In this document: positions 41,491 to 49,883 of the stretch, in pieces
Numbering within the stretch: the stretch's first letter is position 1
How the letters are laid out: every line of letters starts with the position of its first letter
Assembly: GCA_017643495.1 (NCBI GenBank)
Contig: JAEPNK010000001.1
Span: forward strand, 103,613-167,612
From: Rhizobiaceae bacterium
Lineage (GTDB): Bacteria; Pseudomonadota; Alphaproteobacteria; Rhizobiales; Rhizobiaceae
Length of the DNA stretch: 64,000 bases
Direction of reading: 5' to 3'
The notes under the pieces: generated by a model
Databases searched by the model: none
Seen by the model: the letters and a program-made list of their open reading frames with translations, nothing else
What the model was told of the DNA's origin: nothing
Made by a program: the position numbers and the translations under genes

Positions 41491-42681
41491 TCAACAGTTT
41501 TTGGAGGCCTTGTCCATCGTGCCAGCCAACCTGTTGGCTACCGTTCGGCGCACGAATGGAAACAAGGAAACAAATCGAATGACATGGTTTCGCAACACAC
41601 GTAGCGACCAATGTTTGAGCGTTGCCACTGCCGTCAAACGATGCGTCATCTGCAAGACTTCCTTTGCAGCCGCTCTGCGTGTTTCAGCATAGTGTTCAAG
41701 AGGCTCACTCGAATTTTTCGCTATCGCCTCGCTCAAGGCCGCGGAAAGGGCAACAGCATCCCGAAGACCAAGGTTCATTCCCTGCCCGCCGGCAGGCGAA
41801 TGCACATGCGCGGCGTCACCAAGCAGCAGGCAACGACCTGCCCAAAACCGGTCAGCCAGCTTGTGATGAACCTTAAACCGCGATCCCCAGAGTATCTCCT
41901 TGATCCGCACACCGGACCGGGGGCCTCGTGAATCCATGACGACCTGCACCTCCCTGAGTGAAGGAGAGCGCGGCGCGTTTTGCAGCTGGGCAACCACACG
42001 ATAACGCCTGCCCGACATGGGCGCGACCACGAGCACACCACCCATCGAAAAAAACAGCGTCACCTCATCTTCGGTAGTTGGCCAATCCATGCGAACATCA
42101 GCCAGCAGGAAAGAACCGTACGTTTCGCCCGGGAAACCGATACCTGCACAGCGGCGCACCGTACTTTTCTCCCCGTCAGCACCGACCACGTATTTTGCCT
42201 GTATTCTTGTTCCGTCCTGGAGTTGAACGATGGCGCTTTTGTCCTGGTTTTTGACTTCGGTGACTGTTGCAGACCGGCGGACGTGATGGCCGAGTTCTGT
42301 CAGACGGGAAACAAGAATGGCTTCTGTTTCATCCTGGGGGATCATCAGGAGAAACTGTTTCGTGGAGTTCAGGTTAGTGAAGCTCGCATGGAAGAGCACC
42401 TTTTCCTGGTCCCGTACACAGAACTTGTCAATCCTGATGCCTTTCTCCTCCATGTTGCTAACAACACCGAGTGGTTCAAGTGCCTCAAGTGTACCGGCAT
42501 GAACAACAGCGGCTCTCGACATTTGCTGGATCTCCGGCAAAGCGTCCACAATGACAAAATCCTGCCCCTGCATCGCCAGACCGATAGCCAGCGCCAGGCC
42601 GGCAGGGCCGGCACCCACAATTACGACATCAACATCAATATCGACATCTTTCGGTTTGGCATGTTCGTTTGCGCGTTCCAT
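41491..42681 (-). CDS. FAD-dependent aromatic-type monooxygenase (PheA/TfdB family)
   Basis: 396 aa group A flavin hydroxylase. [23 protein letters not shown] binds FAD, the DG-like motif is YVVGADGEKSTVRRCAGI, and GRCLLLGDAAHVHSPAGGQGMNLGLRDAVALS completes the GD motif. Substrates for the family are phenols, antibiotics such as tetracycline or rifampicin, and ubiquinone precursors. Without the C-terminal thioredoxin-like domain of full PheA it is closer to antibiotic-type hydroxylases. Convergent with the YCII gene. Confidence 0.87.
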   Translation of the reverse strand: MERANEHAKPKDVDIDVDVVIVGAGPAGLALAIGLAMQGQDFVIVDALPEIQQMSRAAVVHAGTLEALEPLGVVSNMEEKGIRIDKFCVRDQEKVLFHASFTNLNSTKQFLLMIPQDETEAILVSRLTELGHHVRRSATVTEVKNQDKSAIVQLQDGTRIQAKYVVGADGEKSTVRRCAGIGFPGETYGSFLLADVRMDWPTTEDEVTLFFSMGGVLVVAPMSGRRYRVVAQLQNAPRSPSLREVQVVMDSRGPRSGVRIKEILWGSRFKVHHKLADRFWAGRCLLLGDAAHVHSPAGGQGMNLGLRDAVALSAALSEAIAKNSSEPLEHYAETRRAAAKEVLQMTHRLTAVATLKHWSLRVLRNHVIRFVSLFPFVRRTVANRLAGTMDKASKNC

Positions 42682-42762
42682 TTTGTTTCCTGATGCGTAA
42701 ACATTTTTGACGTGACACCTGAACGGCCGGGCCGAAACTTGCCCGGAACAGCCACAGACAAT

Positions 42763-43668
42763 TCATCTACTTTTCAGAACTTTCCGATCTGCTGTGCCCG
42801 CCCTGCGGTTAACACTATAGACTGCGGCAAGAATGACAGGAATTGCCAGCCATGTATTCCAGTCCGGCCGCTCCCCCAAAAAGACCACTCCCAGCAGCAC
42901 ACCGAGAACCGGCACGACATAGTTCACCTGCTGCAACTTTCCGGCTCCAATTCGTGGTATCAGCATGAAATAGATCACGGCAGCACAGGCGGTCGGACCA
43001 ATGCCGAGATAGACGATGGCTAACAGGGATTGCCATGTGGCGGGCGGCTGGGGAACGAGATCACCGCTGACCAAAATTCCTCCACAGATAAAGACGCCCC
43101 CAATCAAAACCGAACCTGCTGCCATTTGCATTGGGTCATCATGCGGGAATGCCCTGGAAAACAACGCTGTAAACGCATAACAAACAGCAGCTGCCAACAA
43201 TGCCAGTTGCGGCAGGAGTTGCTCACCCATGCCAGACAGGTGCTGCGGTCCGACCAGCAGCACAACACCAGCCAGTCCGAGCACGCCACCCGCAGTTTTT
43301 GATCCCGTGAGAATTTCATCAGAATGAACCAGTGGCGCAGCGGTAAGCGTAATAATGGGAGCAACCGCCATGATCAGCGCCGCAAGTCCACTGTGCACCT
43401 CTTGTTCAGCATAGCTGATAAGCAGGAACGGAATAACGTTTCCTGTGAGACCCACTGTTGCAGCAATTGCCCATCCGCGCGCACCCAAGCGCAAAGTAGC
43501 GCCCCGATAAATAAGAAGAATTGCAACCAGGACCACTGCGCCGATTGCCATACGTCCGGCGACCAGAACTGCTGGTGCAACACTTTCCACACCAATCCGG
43601 ATGGCCAAAAACGAGGAGCCCCAAAGCCAGGCAAGGATCAACCACAGGATAGTTTCCCGCGCACTCAT
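42763..43668 (-). CDS. EamA-family (DMT) transporter
   Basis: 301 aa with ten hydrophobic helices in two EamA repeats (about residues 5-135 and 148-290). ILWLILAWLWGSSFLAIRIGVE at the start and GVVFLGERPDWNTWLAIPVILAAVY near the end are repeat signatures. An inner-membrane metabolite or drug exporter; substrate unknown. 81 nt upstream of the monooxygenase on the same strand, so possibly co-transcribed. Confidence 0.9.
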   Translation of the reverse strand: MSARETILWLILAWLWGSSFLAIRIGVESVAPAVLVAGRMAIGAVVLVAILLIYRGATLRLGARGWAIAATVGLTGNVIPFLLISYAEQEVHSGLAALIMAVAPIITLTAAPLVHSDEILTGSKTAGGVLGLAGVVLLVGPQHLSGMGEQLLPQLALLAAAVCYAFTALFSRAFPHDDPMQMAAGSVLIGGVFICGGILVSGDLVPQPPATWQSLLAIVYLGIGPTACAAVIYFMLIPRIGAGKLQQVNYVVPVLGVLLGVVFLGERPDWNTWLAIPVILAAVYSVNRRAGTADRKVLKSR

Positions 43669-43990
43669 GCAAAAAGCTCCGGCTTGTGCTTTTGAGGCTG
43701 GATGCGTCTCTCAACACAAGCCGTCCACTTTTGCGGTTTGAATGCGGACTCAGGAAAACCGCAATTGCAATAGCCTGACAGGCCGCGCGGATCGCGTACG
43801 TTAAACGGCCATACTTCAGGCTGCATCTTGCGACCAGGTGAACACAATCTTCGGGCCGTTACATCATTTGTTAATTCCATTACTGGAAAGCATACAAAAT
43901 CTGCGGTCCCTGTCGCGAGCGGCGCACGACCCCACGTATTTTCCGTCCTGTGGCAAATCTCCTGAAGGTTCACAACCACCTCTCATATAT
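43669..43990. other. Intergenic gap, no supported gene
   Basis: About 320 nt between the transporter start and the HxlR operator. One open frame (43665-43979, minus) codes for a Cys-rich, unconserved-looking peptide with no ribosome site I trust. It may hold the promoter of the EamA gene. Confidence 0.6.
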
Positions 43991-44026
43991 GCTATCATTT
44001 AAGTAGCATGCTACTATATCAATAGC
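43991..44026. promoter_or_regulatory. Nested palindrome upstream of HxlR regulator
   Basis: A perfect 14-bp palindrome AGTAGCATGCTACT (44002-44015) is flanked on the same centre (44008.5) by outer arms GCTAT / ATAGC. It ends 11 nt before the HxlR ATG, so it likely covers the promoter or ribosome site and is the autoregulatory operator. Confidence 0.65.
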
Positions 44027-44037
44027 AAGAAAGATCA

Positions 44038-44385
44038 ATGACTAACAAAATACCTCTTCCTGGAACACCGGTCCGTGGCTCTGCGAGCGGCAGTCCGATC
44101 ATGGCATTGTTCGACTTGCTTGGCCGTCGCTGGGCAATGGGCGTATTATGGCAACTCGCCGAAAATCGTGCCCCGTGTACGTTTCGCGAACTGCAATCAT
44201 TGTGCGAAATGATTTCGCCGGGCGTGCTTAACGCACGCCTCAAGGAGTTGCGTTCAGCCGACCTTATCGAGAAGACAGATGGCGGTTACACGGTCACGAA
44301 ACTGGGCCAAGAAGTTTACAATGCACTGCTTCCACTCTCAGCCGTTTCGAAGCAATGGGCACATGCGTTGAAGGAAAATCACTGA
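44038..44385 (+). CDS. HxlR-family winged-helix regulator
   Basis: 115 aa. SPIMALFDLLGRRWAMGVLWQLAENRAPCTFRELQSLCEMISPGVLNARLKELRSADLIEKTDGGYTVTKLG (in pieces) is the HxlR domain. The single cysteines (C53, C64 region) could be redox sensors as in some family members, which is speculation. No gene follows on the plus strand, so targets may include itself or the EamA gene. Confidence 0.88.
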   Translation: MTNKIPLPGTPVRGSASGSPIMALFDLLGRRWAMGVLWQLAENRAPCTFRELQSLCEMISPGVLNARLKELRSADLIEKTDGGYTVTKLGQEVYNALLPLSAVSKQWAHALKENH

Positions 44386-44568
44386 TTGTCATTTGTCGCA
44401 TCAATACAGTGTGATGCCATCAGCGTTACAACGCGTTAGACATGATCTGCCGAATGGCGAGGTCAAAGATTATCAGCAATGATGCTTACACTTCTCTTTG
44501 CTGTAGCCAACAACCGGTTGCCGTTTTAGGAATAGCCGATATCGTTGTTCTTCTTCATATATACTGTG

Positions 44569-45045
44569 CTATCCCACAGCCCTTTCGAGGGTAGCTATGT
44601 CAATCTTGCCCATCGTCATCATCGCCTCGAAGGCGCGCCTTGCCTTGTCCTGGTCAGTACCTGTCGTCAGGTCGAGCAACAGCTTCGGCGTGATCTGCCA
44701 TGAATGCCCCCAACGGTCCTTGCACCAGCCGCAGGCACTTTCCTGTCCGCCGTTTCCGACGATCGCGTTCCAGTAGCTATCGGTCTCTTCCTGATCCTCG
44801 GTGACAACCATGAAGCTCACCGCTTCGTTAGGTGTGAAGTTCGGACCGCCATTGAGGCCTACAAATTTGCGCCCAAGCACGGTAAATTCGACGGTCAGTT
44901 CGTCGCCTTTCTTGCCGCCCGGATAATCGGAAGCGGCAGCATTTACGCGAACGAGATGGCTGTCGGGAAAGGTAGCGGCATAGAATTCTGCCGCCTTCTT
45001 CGCTTCGCCGTAATCATACCAAAGGCAGTTGACAATCTCGGTCAT
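44569..45045 (-). CDS. PhnB-like VOC protein (1)
   Basis: 158 aa. [89 protein letters not shown] (in pieces) match the PhnB / 3-demethylubiquinone-methyltransferase-like VOC family, whose molecular role is unsettled. Last gene of a TetR-GST-SnoaL-VOC-VOC run on the minus strand. Confidence 0.87.
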   Translation of the reverse strand: MTEIVNCLWYDYGEAKKAAEFYAATFPDSHLVRVNAAASDYPGGKKGDELTVEFTVLGRKFVGLNGGPNFTPNEAVSFMVVTEDQEETDSYWNAIVGNGGQESACGWCKDRWGHSWQITPKLLLDLTTGTDQDKARRAFEAMMTMGKIDIATLERAVG

Positions 45046-45084
45046 TATGTTTCTCCTTGTATTTCTTCCGTGGGCAAGTTTCGT

Positions 45085-45507
45085 TCAGGCGGACCCCTTG
45101 TTGCCCTCGTAATTGAGCATCCACGGCGTGCCGTATCGGTCGGTAAACATGGCGAAGCGCTCAGCCCAGAAGGTTTCACCAGGGGGCATTTCCACACTCT
45201 CCGCGTCCTTTGCCAGCGCATCATGGATACGGTCAAACTCCTCACGCGAGGTCGGCGAGATCGAAACACGGAAGCCCGCGGGCTTGCTGTACATGTCGCT
45301 GGGGGCGTCCGACGCCATGACCATCGCGCTGCCGAGCGTCATGACCATGTTCATCACCAGATTGTCACCACCAGGCATGCGGCTTTCCGCATCCGGTGCG
45401 TCAGCGTTGCGAAAAACATCGCCGATCTTTCCCCCCAGCACCTCGGCGTAATGGGTCATCGCCTCAAGGCAATTGCCCTTGAAGAAAAGATAGATTGTCG
45501 GTTCCAT
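45085..45507 (-). CDS. PhnB-like VOC protein (2)
   Basis: 140 aa. PTIYLFFKGNCLEAMTHYAEVLGGKIGDVF, VMTLGSAMVMASDAPSDMYSKPAGF and FAMFTDRYGTPWMLNYEG are standard for PhnB-like VOC proteins. Not closely similar to its neighbour at 44.6 kb, so not a recent duplicate. AGGAGAA precedes the start. Confidence 0.88.
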   Translation of the reverse strand: MEPTIYLFFKGNCLEAMTHYAEVLGGKIGDVFRNADAPDAESRMPGGDNLVMNMVMTLGSAMVMASDAPSDMYSKPAGFRVSISPTSREEFDRIHDALAKDAESVEMPPGETFWAERFAMFTDRYGTPWMLNYEGNKGSA

Positions 45508-45535
45508 CAGAAGGTTCTCCTTTCTGTTATCCAGG

Positions 45536-45886
45536 TTAGTAGCTGCTGATTTCGGCTATCGTCATGGCCGTTACACTTGTGAATTCGACAACATGGCAAA
45601 AGCGGCGTGTGCGTCCGTCGGAAAGCACCGACACACCGTTCGCGGCGCCCGCCTTTCCATGTGATATTGCGTGACTCACCGTGATCGACTGCACAGGAAG
45701 CAGCTCGTCCAAGGCGCCTCGAAGCGCCTCCACTCCTTCCAGTTTGTGACCATCGGCTCGACGCCAAACGGTGCTGTCGTCGACACTGCCTTCAGGCAGA
45801 TTTCCGGTCTCAAGGGCGATCGCAATATCCTGCATGATCCGGTTCTTCGGCGAGTTCCCGCAATCTCGGCTACCGTTGATCTTCAT
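45536..45886 (-). CDS. SnoaL/NTF2-like protein
   Basis: 116 aa. VDDSTVWRRADGHKLEGVEALRGALDELLPVQSITVSHAISHGKAGAANGVSVLSDGRTRRFCHVVEFTS (in pieces) is a cone-shaped alpha+beta NTF2-like fold, similar to SnoaL-type proteins that act on or bind small polyketide-like ligands. It lacks the usual long N-terminal helix, so it is short for the fold. 28 nt before the VOC gene. Confidence 0.72.
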   Translation of the reverse strand: MKINGSRDCGNSPKNRIMQDIAIALETGNLPEGSVDDSTVWRRADGHKLEGVEALRGALDELLPVQSITVSHAISHGKAGAANGVSVLSDGRTRRFCHVVEFTSVTAMTIAEISSY

Positions 45887-45961
45887 CGGCCATCCTCCCG
45901 GAAAGACCGGCTCGGCTGTGACCGGACCGATTGGTTTGACAATGACGGCGTATTCGATCAG

Positions 45962-46621
45962 TCATACTGCTTCACCGGCGTTGAAGAAGGCAAGCTGTGC
46001 TTCGAACGCTCGCCTGAAGGCCGGGCGTGCCTCGGCGCGAGCGACAAACTCTGCGAGGTTCGGAAATTCTTCGAGCAACCCCGATTCACTCAACCTGCGC
46101 AGCACGTCAACCGTCATCAGATCACCGGCGCTGAAACCGCTGTCGAGCCAGTCGGCCTCGCCAAGGCGGTGCGAAAAGTCGGTGAGCTTGGCGCGAATGC
46201 GGTTCTCGACCAAATGGAGACGTTGTTCGAACCAGGATTCATCCTGTTCGAGATAAAGGACCACCTCCCGCTCGACAATCGGCGGCTCGACAGTGCTGAG
46301 CGCAGCAAACATCCAGTTTATCGCCCGCGCCCGGGCATTCGCATCTTCCGGGAAGCCTGTGTGCCTGCTGGCGATGTGGAACACGATCGCCCCGCTCTCG
46401 AAGAGTGTGAGTGAACCCTCCTCGTAGGTCGGAATCTGCCCGAACGGATGCAGGGCCCTGTGCTCGGTTTCTTTCATCGCGTCGAAAGAAACCGGTCGGA
46501 CATCGTAGGGTTGACCGACTTCCTCGAGCGCCCATCGCACCCGCATGTCGCGTGCGAGGCCTTTACCGCCATCTGGCGAGCGTTCAAAGACTGTAACAAC
46601 GGGCTTGGGTAGGTTGCTCAT
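45962..46621 (-). CDS. Glutathione S-transferase family protein
   Basis: 219 aa. LARDMRVRWALEEVGQPYDVRPVSF, HPFGQIPTYEEGSLTLFESGAIVFHIASR (in pieces) and FSAGDLMTVDVLRRLSESG give the two-domain GST fold. It resembles the GST at 34.3 kb in the same subfamily (shared RVRWALEE and FESGAI blocks). ATGA overlap with the upstream TetR gene. Confidence 0.88.
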   Translation of the reverse strand: MSNLPKPVVTVFERSPDGGKGLARDMRVRWALEEVGQPYDVRPVSFDAMKETEHRALHPFGQIPTYEEGSLTLFESGAIVFHIASRHTGFPEDANARARAINWMFAALSTVEPPIVEREVVLYLEQDESWFEQRLHLVENRIRAKLTDFSHRLGEADWLDSGFSAGDLMTVDVLRRLSESGLLEEFPNLAEFVARAEARPAFRRAFEAQLAFFNAGEAV

Positions 46622-47247
46622 CGCGATGCCTCGGCATCGCGGTCCGCTGCAAACAGCATTTCGATGTAGCGCCTCAGATGATCGACGCTATCGCGCGCGA
46701 TGGCGCGGTCACCCGTCGCTTTTGCCAGGATGAACGCACCCTGCAGAACAGCCTGGGTGTGGGCGGCAAGGCTGGCTGGCGTCCATTCGGCCACGATACC
46801 TCGCCCTTTCATCGCCGCCTCGATATCCGGCTCCAGTGTGGCAGCATGACCGAAGATGCTGGCGGCACAGGCATCGCGGATTGTCGGATTTGATCCGTAA
46901 ATCTCCTGCGTCATGGTCCCGACAAGGCAGGTGAACTCGGCAAGCTCGCCATCGATGATATCCTTGCGAAAATCAATGTAGCCGACCAGCCGGTCGAACG
47001 GATCGTCATGGTCGTGATACGGGGCGTCAGCGAAGAATGCGCCGGTGGTTGTCGACCAATGGTCCGCTGCCGCGATACCGAGTTCGTCCTTGCTCTTGAA
47101 ATGATGGAAGAAGGCCCCTTTTGTCACTCCCGCAGCAGAACAAAGCTCGTCGACGGTGGTGGCCGTATACCCTTTCGTGCGGATCAGCGACAAAGCCGCA
47201 TCAAGCAGCTTCGATCTCGCATCCGGTTTTCCAGTATTTCTTGGCAT
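46618..47247 (-). CDS. TetR-family transcriptional regulator
   Basis: 209 aa. SKLLDAALSLIRTKGYTATTVDELCSAAGVTKGAFFHHFKSKDELGIAAADHW (in pieces) is the DNA-binding domain; the C-terminal part (FTCLVGTMTQEIYGSNPTIRDACAASIFGHAATLEPDIEAAM) matches the NemR/AcuR-like TetR_C group, which often senses electrophiles. It heads the GST-SnoaL-VOC-VOC operon and lies 26 nt from a matching palindrome. Confidence 0.9.
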   Translation of the reverse strand: MPRNTGKPDARSKLLDAALSLIRTKGYTATTVDELCSAAGVTKGAFFHHFKSKDELGIAAADHWSTTTGAFFADAPYHDHDDPFDRLVGYIDFRKDIIDGELAEFTCLVGTMTQEIYGSNPTIRDACAASIFGHAATLEPDIEAAMKGRGIVAEWTPASLAAHTQAVLQGAFILAKATGDRAIARDSVDHLRRYIEMLFAADRDAEASR

Positions 47248-47272
47248 TTTAGCCTCCTGTTAGAATTAACAT

Positions 47273-47286
47273 ACCAACTGGTTGGT
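47273..47286. promoter_or_regulatory. TetR operator ACCAAC-TG-GTTGGT
   Basis: Perfect 6-bp arms around TG, 25 nt upstream of the TetR start. Sites with ACCAAC/GTTGGT half-sites are typical of NemR/AcuR-like TetR regulators. It probably controls the five-gene operon. Confidence 0.65.
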
Positions 47287-47500
47287 TTGTAGTCAAGCTT
47301 GATACTCTGCGACCCGACCAGGGAAATCCTATACTGCCAGTTCAGAAGTAGGCTGGGGTTTTGCGGGAATGGCATCAGGCCCATCTCTGGATAGACGAGT
47401 GATTCTTCAGGTCCCAAATGTCAAACCACACGCTTTGGGATTTGTTGCGGTCTATCCAACTGAATTCGTGATGCTCAGGCTTGCCTGCGCCTGTGCTGCT

Positions 47501-47842
47501 CTACAACCATTCTGTCTTGAATATCCGGCTGGCGTGAATATCGATCATGTCAAGTCGGTCCGGGCCGAGATTTTCGAAACTGTGCGGAACGTTGGCCGGC
47601 GCGACCAAAATATCACCGGCACTTGCCAGAACGGTCTTGTCACCCAGTATAAATCTAACATGCCCGCTGCGCACGATGAAAGTCTCCGCATAGGGGTGAC
47701 GGTGCAGTTCTACACCATAGCCAATTTCATCGGTCTGGTTGAAGATGATAGACACACTGCTTTCGCCCGCCGGATCCTGCCACTCTCCATGCCATTGGTC
47801 CGGCGTCATACGCCACTGTTTCGACCCTCTCTCACGCGTCAC
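47501..47842 (-). CDS. Cupin-domain protein
   Basis: 113 aa, GTG start fixed by AAAGGAG 9 nt upstream; the open frame runs to 48025 but through the arr 3' end. GYGVELHRHPYAETFIVRSGHVRFILGD (in pieces) is cupin motif 1 (metal H-x-H...E) and ILVAPANVPHSFENLGPDRLDMIDIH contains motif 2. A single-cupin, probably metal-binding protein; substrate unknown. It lies 92 nt downstream of arr. Confidence 0.82.
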   Translation of the reverse strand: MTRERGSKQWRMTPDQWHGEWQDPAGESSVSIIFNQTDEIGYGVELHRHPYAETFIVRSGHVRFILGDKTVLASAGDILVAPANVPHSFENLGPDRLDMIDIHASRIFKTEWL

Positions 47843-47934
47843 GTTCAAATACTCCTTTCGGCGTTTCACCGGCAAGGCGCGATAGGCAAGCGCCGACTTT
47901 GTTGGTCCTGTTGATAAATGGGCACCGAGTAAAC

Positions 47935-48348
47935 CTAATCCATGATGTGGTATTTTCCCTGCGCAGCAAGCTCGGCCAATCCATCCTTCATCTGCCGAAT
48001 CTGCTCTTCGGTGTGCCCGTGCCATCCCACGACTTCCGCGACAACACGTAACGGTTCGCGTGAGCGATATGACATCGAAGGGTTTCCGGGAAACTTTTTA
48101 TCCGTCAGATTGGGGTCATCGACGATTTCACCAAGAGCTTCCACCACGTAAATGCGTTCAGGGTTACTGCCGCGCGCGAGCTCGGCTCCCCAGATTGCCG
48201 TATCCATCGTCGATGTAAAGTATACCCAAGCAAGTGCCCCCTCCCTGAAATTCGATCCATACCCAACCGAGATCAGGTCGCCTGGCTGCAAATCAGCCCT
48301 GGTTCCATGATAGTAGGCTTGCGCGAACACTTTGGGAGGATGGGACAT
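47935..48348 (-). CDS. arr: Rifamycin NAD(+) ADP-ribosyltransferase
   Basis: 137 aa. YYHGTRADLQPGDLISVGYGSNF, WVYFTSTMDTAIWGAELARG, ERIYVVEALGEIVDDPNLTDKKFPGNPSMSYRSREPLRVVAEV (in pieces) cover the whole Arr family, which inactivates rifampicin by ADP-ribosylating the ansa chain. All conserved blocks are intact, including the HGT and the DDPNLT...PGNPT-like motif. Start MSHPPKVFAQ at 48348 with GAGGAG-type site upstream; ten residues longer is possible. Chromosomal setting, no mobile-element flanks. Confidence 0.92.
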   Translation of the reverse strand: MSHPPKVFAQAYYHGTRADLQPGDLISVGYGSNFREGALAWVYFTSTMDTAIWGAELARGSNPERIYVVEALGEIVDDPNLTDKKFPGNPSMSYRSREPLRVVAEVVGWHGHTEEQIRQMKDGLAELAAQGKYHIMD

Positions 48349-48398
48349 TCTTGCTCCTCTCTTCTTTAATCGAGACACTGGAAATTGAAGTAAAAATG

Positions 48399-49262
48399 CT
48401 ACTCAAACATGCCTCTGGGTGTTTGACCCATCAGAAATGGTTCAATGATGTTTTGCAGCAAATCGGCTTGGCCAATCACGGCCGTGTGTGAAGTGGCAGG
48501 CAACACAGCAAGCCGCGAGGCAGGTAGTGGTTTGCCCATGTCTCCCATGCCGCCGCCGCCAAGCAAGCGGAACATGGCAACTGAATGTTCGAGTGTCACC
48601 ATATCGGCGTCGCCGGTAATGATGAGAACAGGCGCCTTCAATTCCCTGACTTCTTTTTCCCATGCCATGGGCTCATGCTCCAGCGCGATCAGTTTCTCAA
48701 CTAAAGCGGGGAAGCCTTCCGGGTCTGCAGCGAGCTTCTTGTAGTCTTCCGCAAAAGGCATTGAGGTCATCATCTCAACGGTCAGCTGCGGAAGGAATTC
48801 GCGAAACGCTGGCTGCCAGCCCTCGACATCGTAGGAAACGGAAGCAGCAATGAGTTGATCAACCTTTTCCGGATGACGGATCGCCAACTGCAGTCCGGTA
48901 TTGGCACCCATGGAGTAGCCAAACACATCAGCCTTCTCCAGACCGATGACATTCATGAACGCTGCAACATCGTCAGCAAGATTCTGATAGGTTATCGGAC
49001 GGTCGATATCGGTGGTGCGGCCATGGCCCTGAAGTTCGAGCGCATAGACGCGATGCGTTTCCGCGAGTGCCGGGATGATCTCACCCATAGACGGGATGTT
49101 CATGTAAGCTCCATGCAATACGATCAACGGATCGCCTTCACCGGAAACTTCATAATACATCTGCATGCCGTTAACGCCGGCGAGGTTGCCGGAAGATTGC
49201 GTTTGCGCGGCAGCCGGGCCGCAGACAACTAGCACCACAGCGATGACAAGGGAACGCAACAT
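48399..49262 (-). CDS. Secreted alpha/beta hydrolase
   Basis: 287 aa. Signal peptide residues 1-~19 (LRSLVIAVVLVVCGPAAAQ). Hydrolase core: DPLIVLHGAYMN, YALELQGHGRTTDID, VFGYSMGANTGLQLAIRHP (Ser in GYSMGA nucleophile elbow), VLIITGDADMV and LPATSHTAVIG (catalytic His). A periplasmic esterase-like enzyme. Starts 15 nt after the VOC gene on the same strand. Confidence 0.87.
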   Translation of the reverse strand: MLRSLVIAVVLVVCGPAAAQTQSSGNLAGVNGMQMYYEVSGEGDPLIVLHGAYMNIPSMGEIIPALAETHRVYALELQGHGRTTDIDRPITYQNLADDVAAFMNVIGLEKADVFGYSMGANTGLQLAIRHPEKVDQLIAASVSYDVEGWQPAFREFLPQLTVEMMTSMPFAEDYKKLAADPEGFPALVEKLIALEHEPMAWEKEVRELKAPVLIITGDADMVTLEHSVAMFRLLGGGGMGDMGKPLPASRLAVLPATSHTAVIGQADLLQNIIEPFLMGQTPRGMFE

Positions 49263-49277
49263 TTGGTTTTCTCCTGT

Positions 49278-49718
49278 TTACTGAGCTGGATGGTTCGAGG
49301 TTTCTGCGGGCATCTCACCTGCAGCTGTCATATCCATCCACACGAATTCGAGGACATGGCCGTCGGGGTCTTCGACAACGCGGTTGTACATGAAACCCAT
49401 GTCCAGAGGCTCTCGGGTATCGGCCGTGCCACCGGCAGAGGCTCCCGCGTCGACTGTGGCGTTCACGTCCTCGCGGCTGTCGCGCGTCAAGGCAATAAGA
49501 ACCTCACTGGTCACTTTCGCGTCAGCGATCGTTTTCGACGTGAAGGTCGAGTAATAATCGTTTTGCAGCAATTGCAGAGTAATCGTGTCGGACCAGACCA
49601 TGCTGGATGCCGATTCATCACTGAACTGTTCGTTCTTCTCGCAACCGATAGCCTCATAGAAGCGCGTCGACGCGGCAAGATCTGTTACAGGCAGATTAAC
49701 AAAGATCATTTTGGTCAT
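49278..49718 (-). CDS. VOC-family (glyoxalase-like) protein
   Basis: 146 aa. KMIFVNLPVTDLAASTRFYEAIGCEKNEQFSDESASSMVWSDTITLQLLQNDYYS (in pieces), IALTRDSREDVNATVDAG and MGFMYNRVVEDPDGHVLEFVWMD form a full VOC domain of the lactoylglutathione-lyase-like type. AAAAGGAG lies 10 nt upstream. Operon with the hydrolase downstream. Confidence 0.88.
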   Translation of the reverse strand: MTKMIFVNLPVTDLAASTRFYEAIGCEKNEQFSDESASSMVWSDTITLQLLQNDYYSTFTSKTIADAKVTSEVLIALTRDSREDVNATVDAGASAGGTADTREPLDMGFMYNRVVEDPDGHVLEFVWMDMTAAGEMPAETSNHPAQ

Positions 49719-49883
49719 TCAAAAACTCCTTTTACTGTATCGCAAACTGCCGCATCGTAAGCTGCGGTTTGCGGCTTGAAAGCACCACCATGACCATCAC
49801 GGCAGTTACCCGGCACACAGTTTGACGGCCATCTCGGTGAAAAGAATTGATGTTTGGTAAGAAACCCCGGCAACATCTGTCGA

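Noticed and set aside
43665..43979. 104-aa minus-strand open frame upstream of the EamA gene
   Set aside because: No ribosome-binding site, no domain, overlaps the EamA start; kept only as a gap note.
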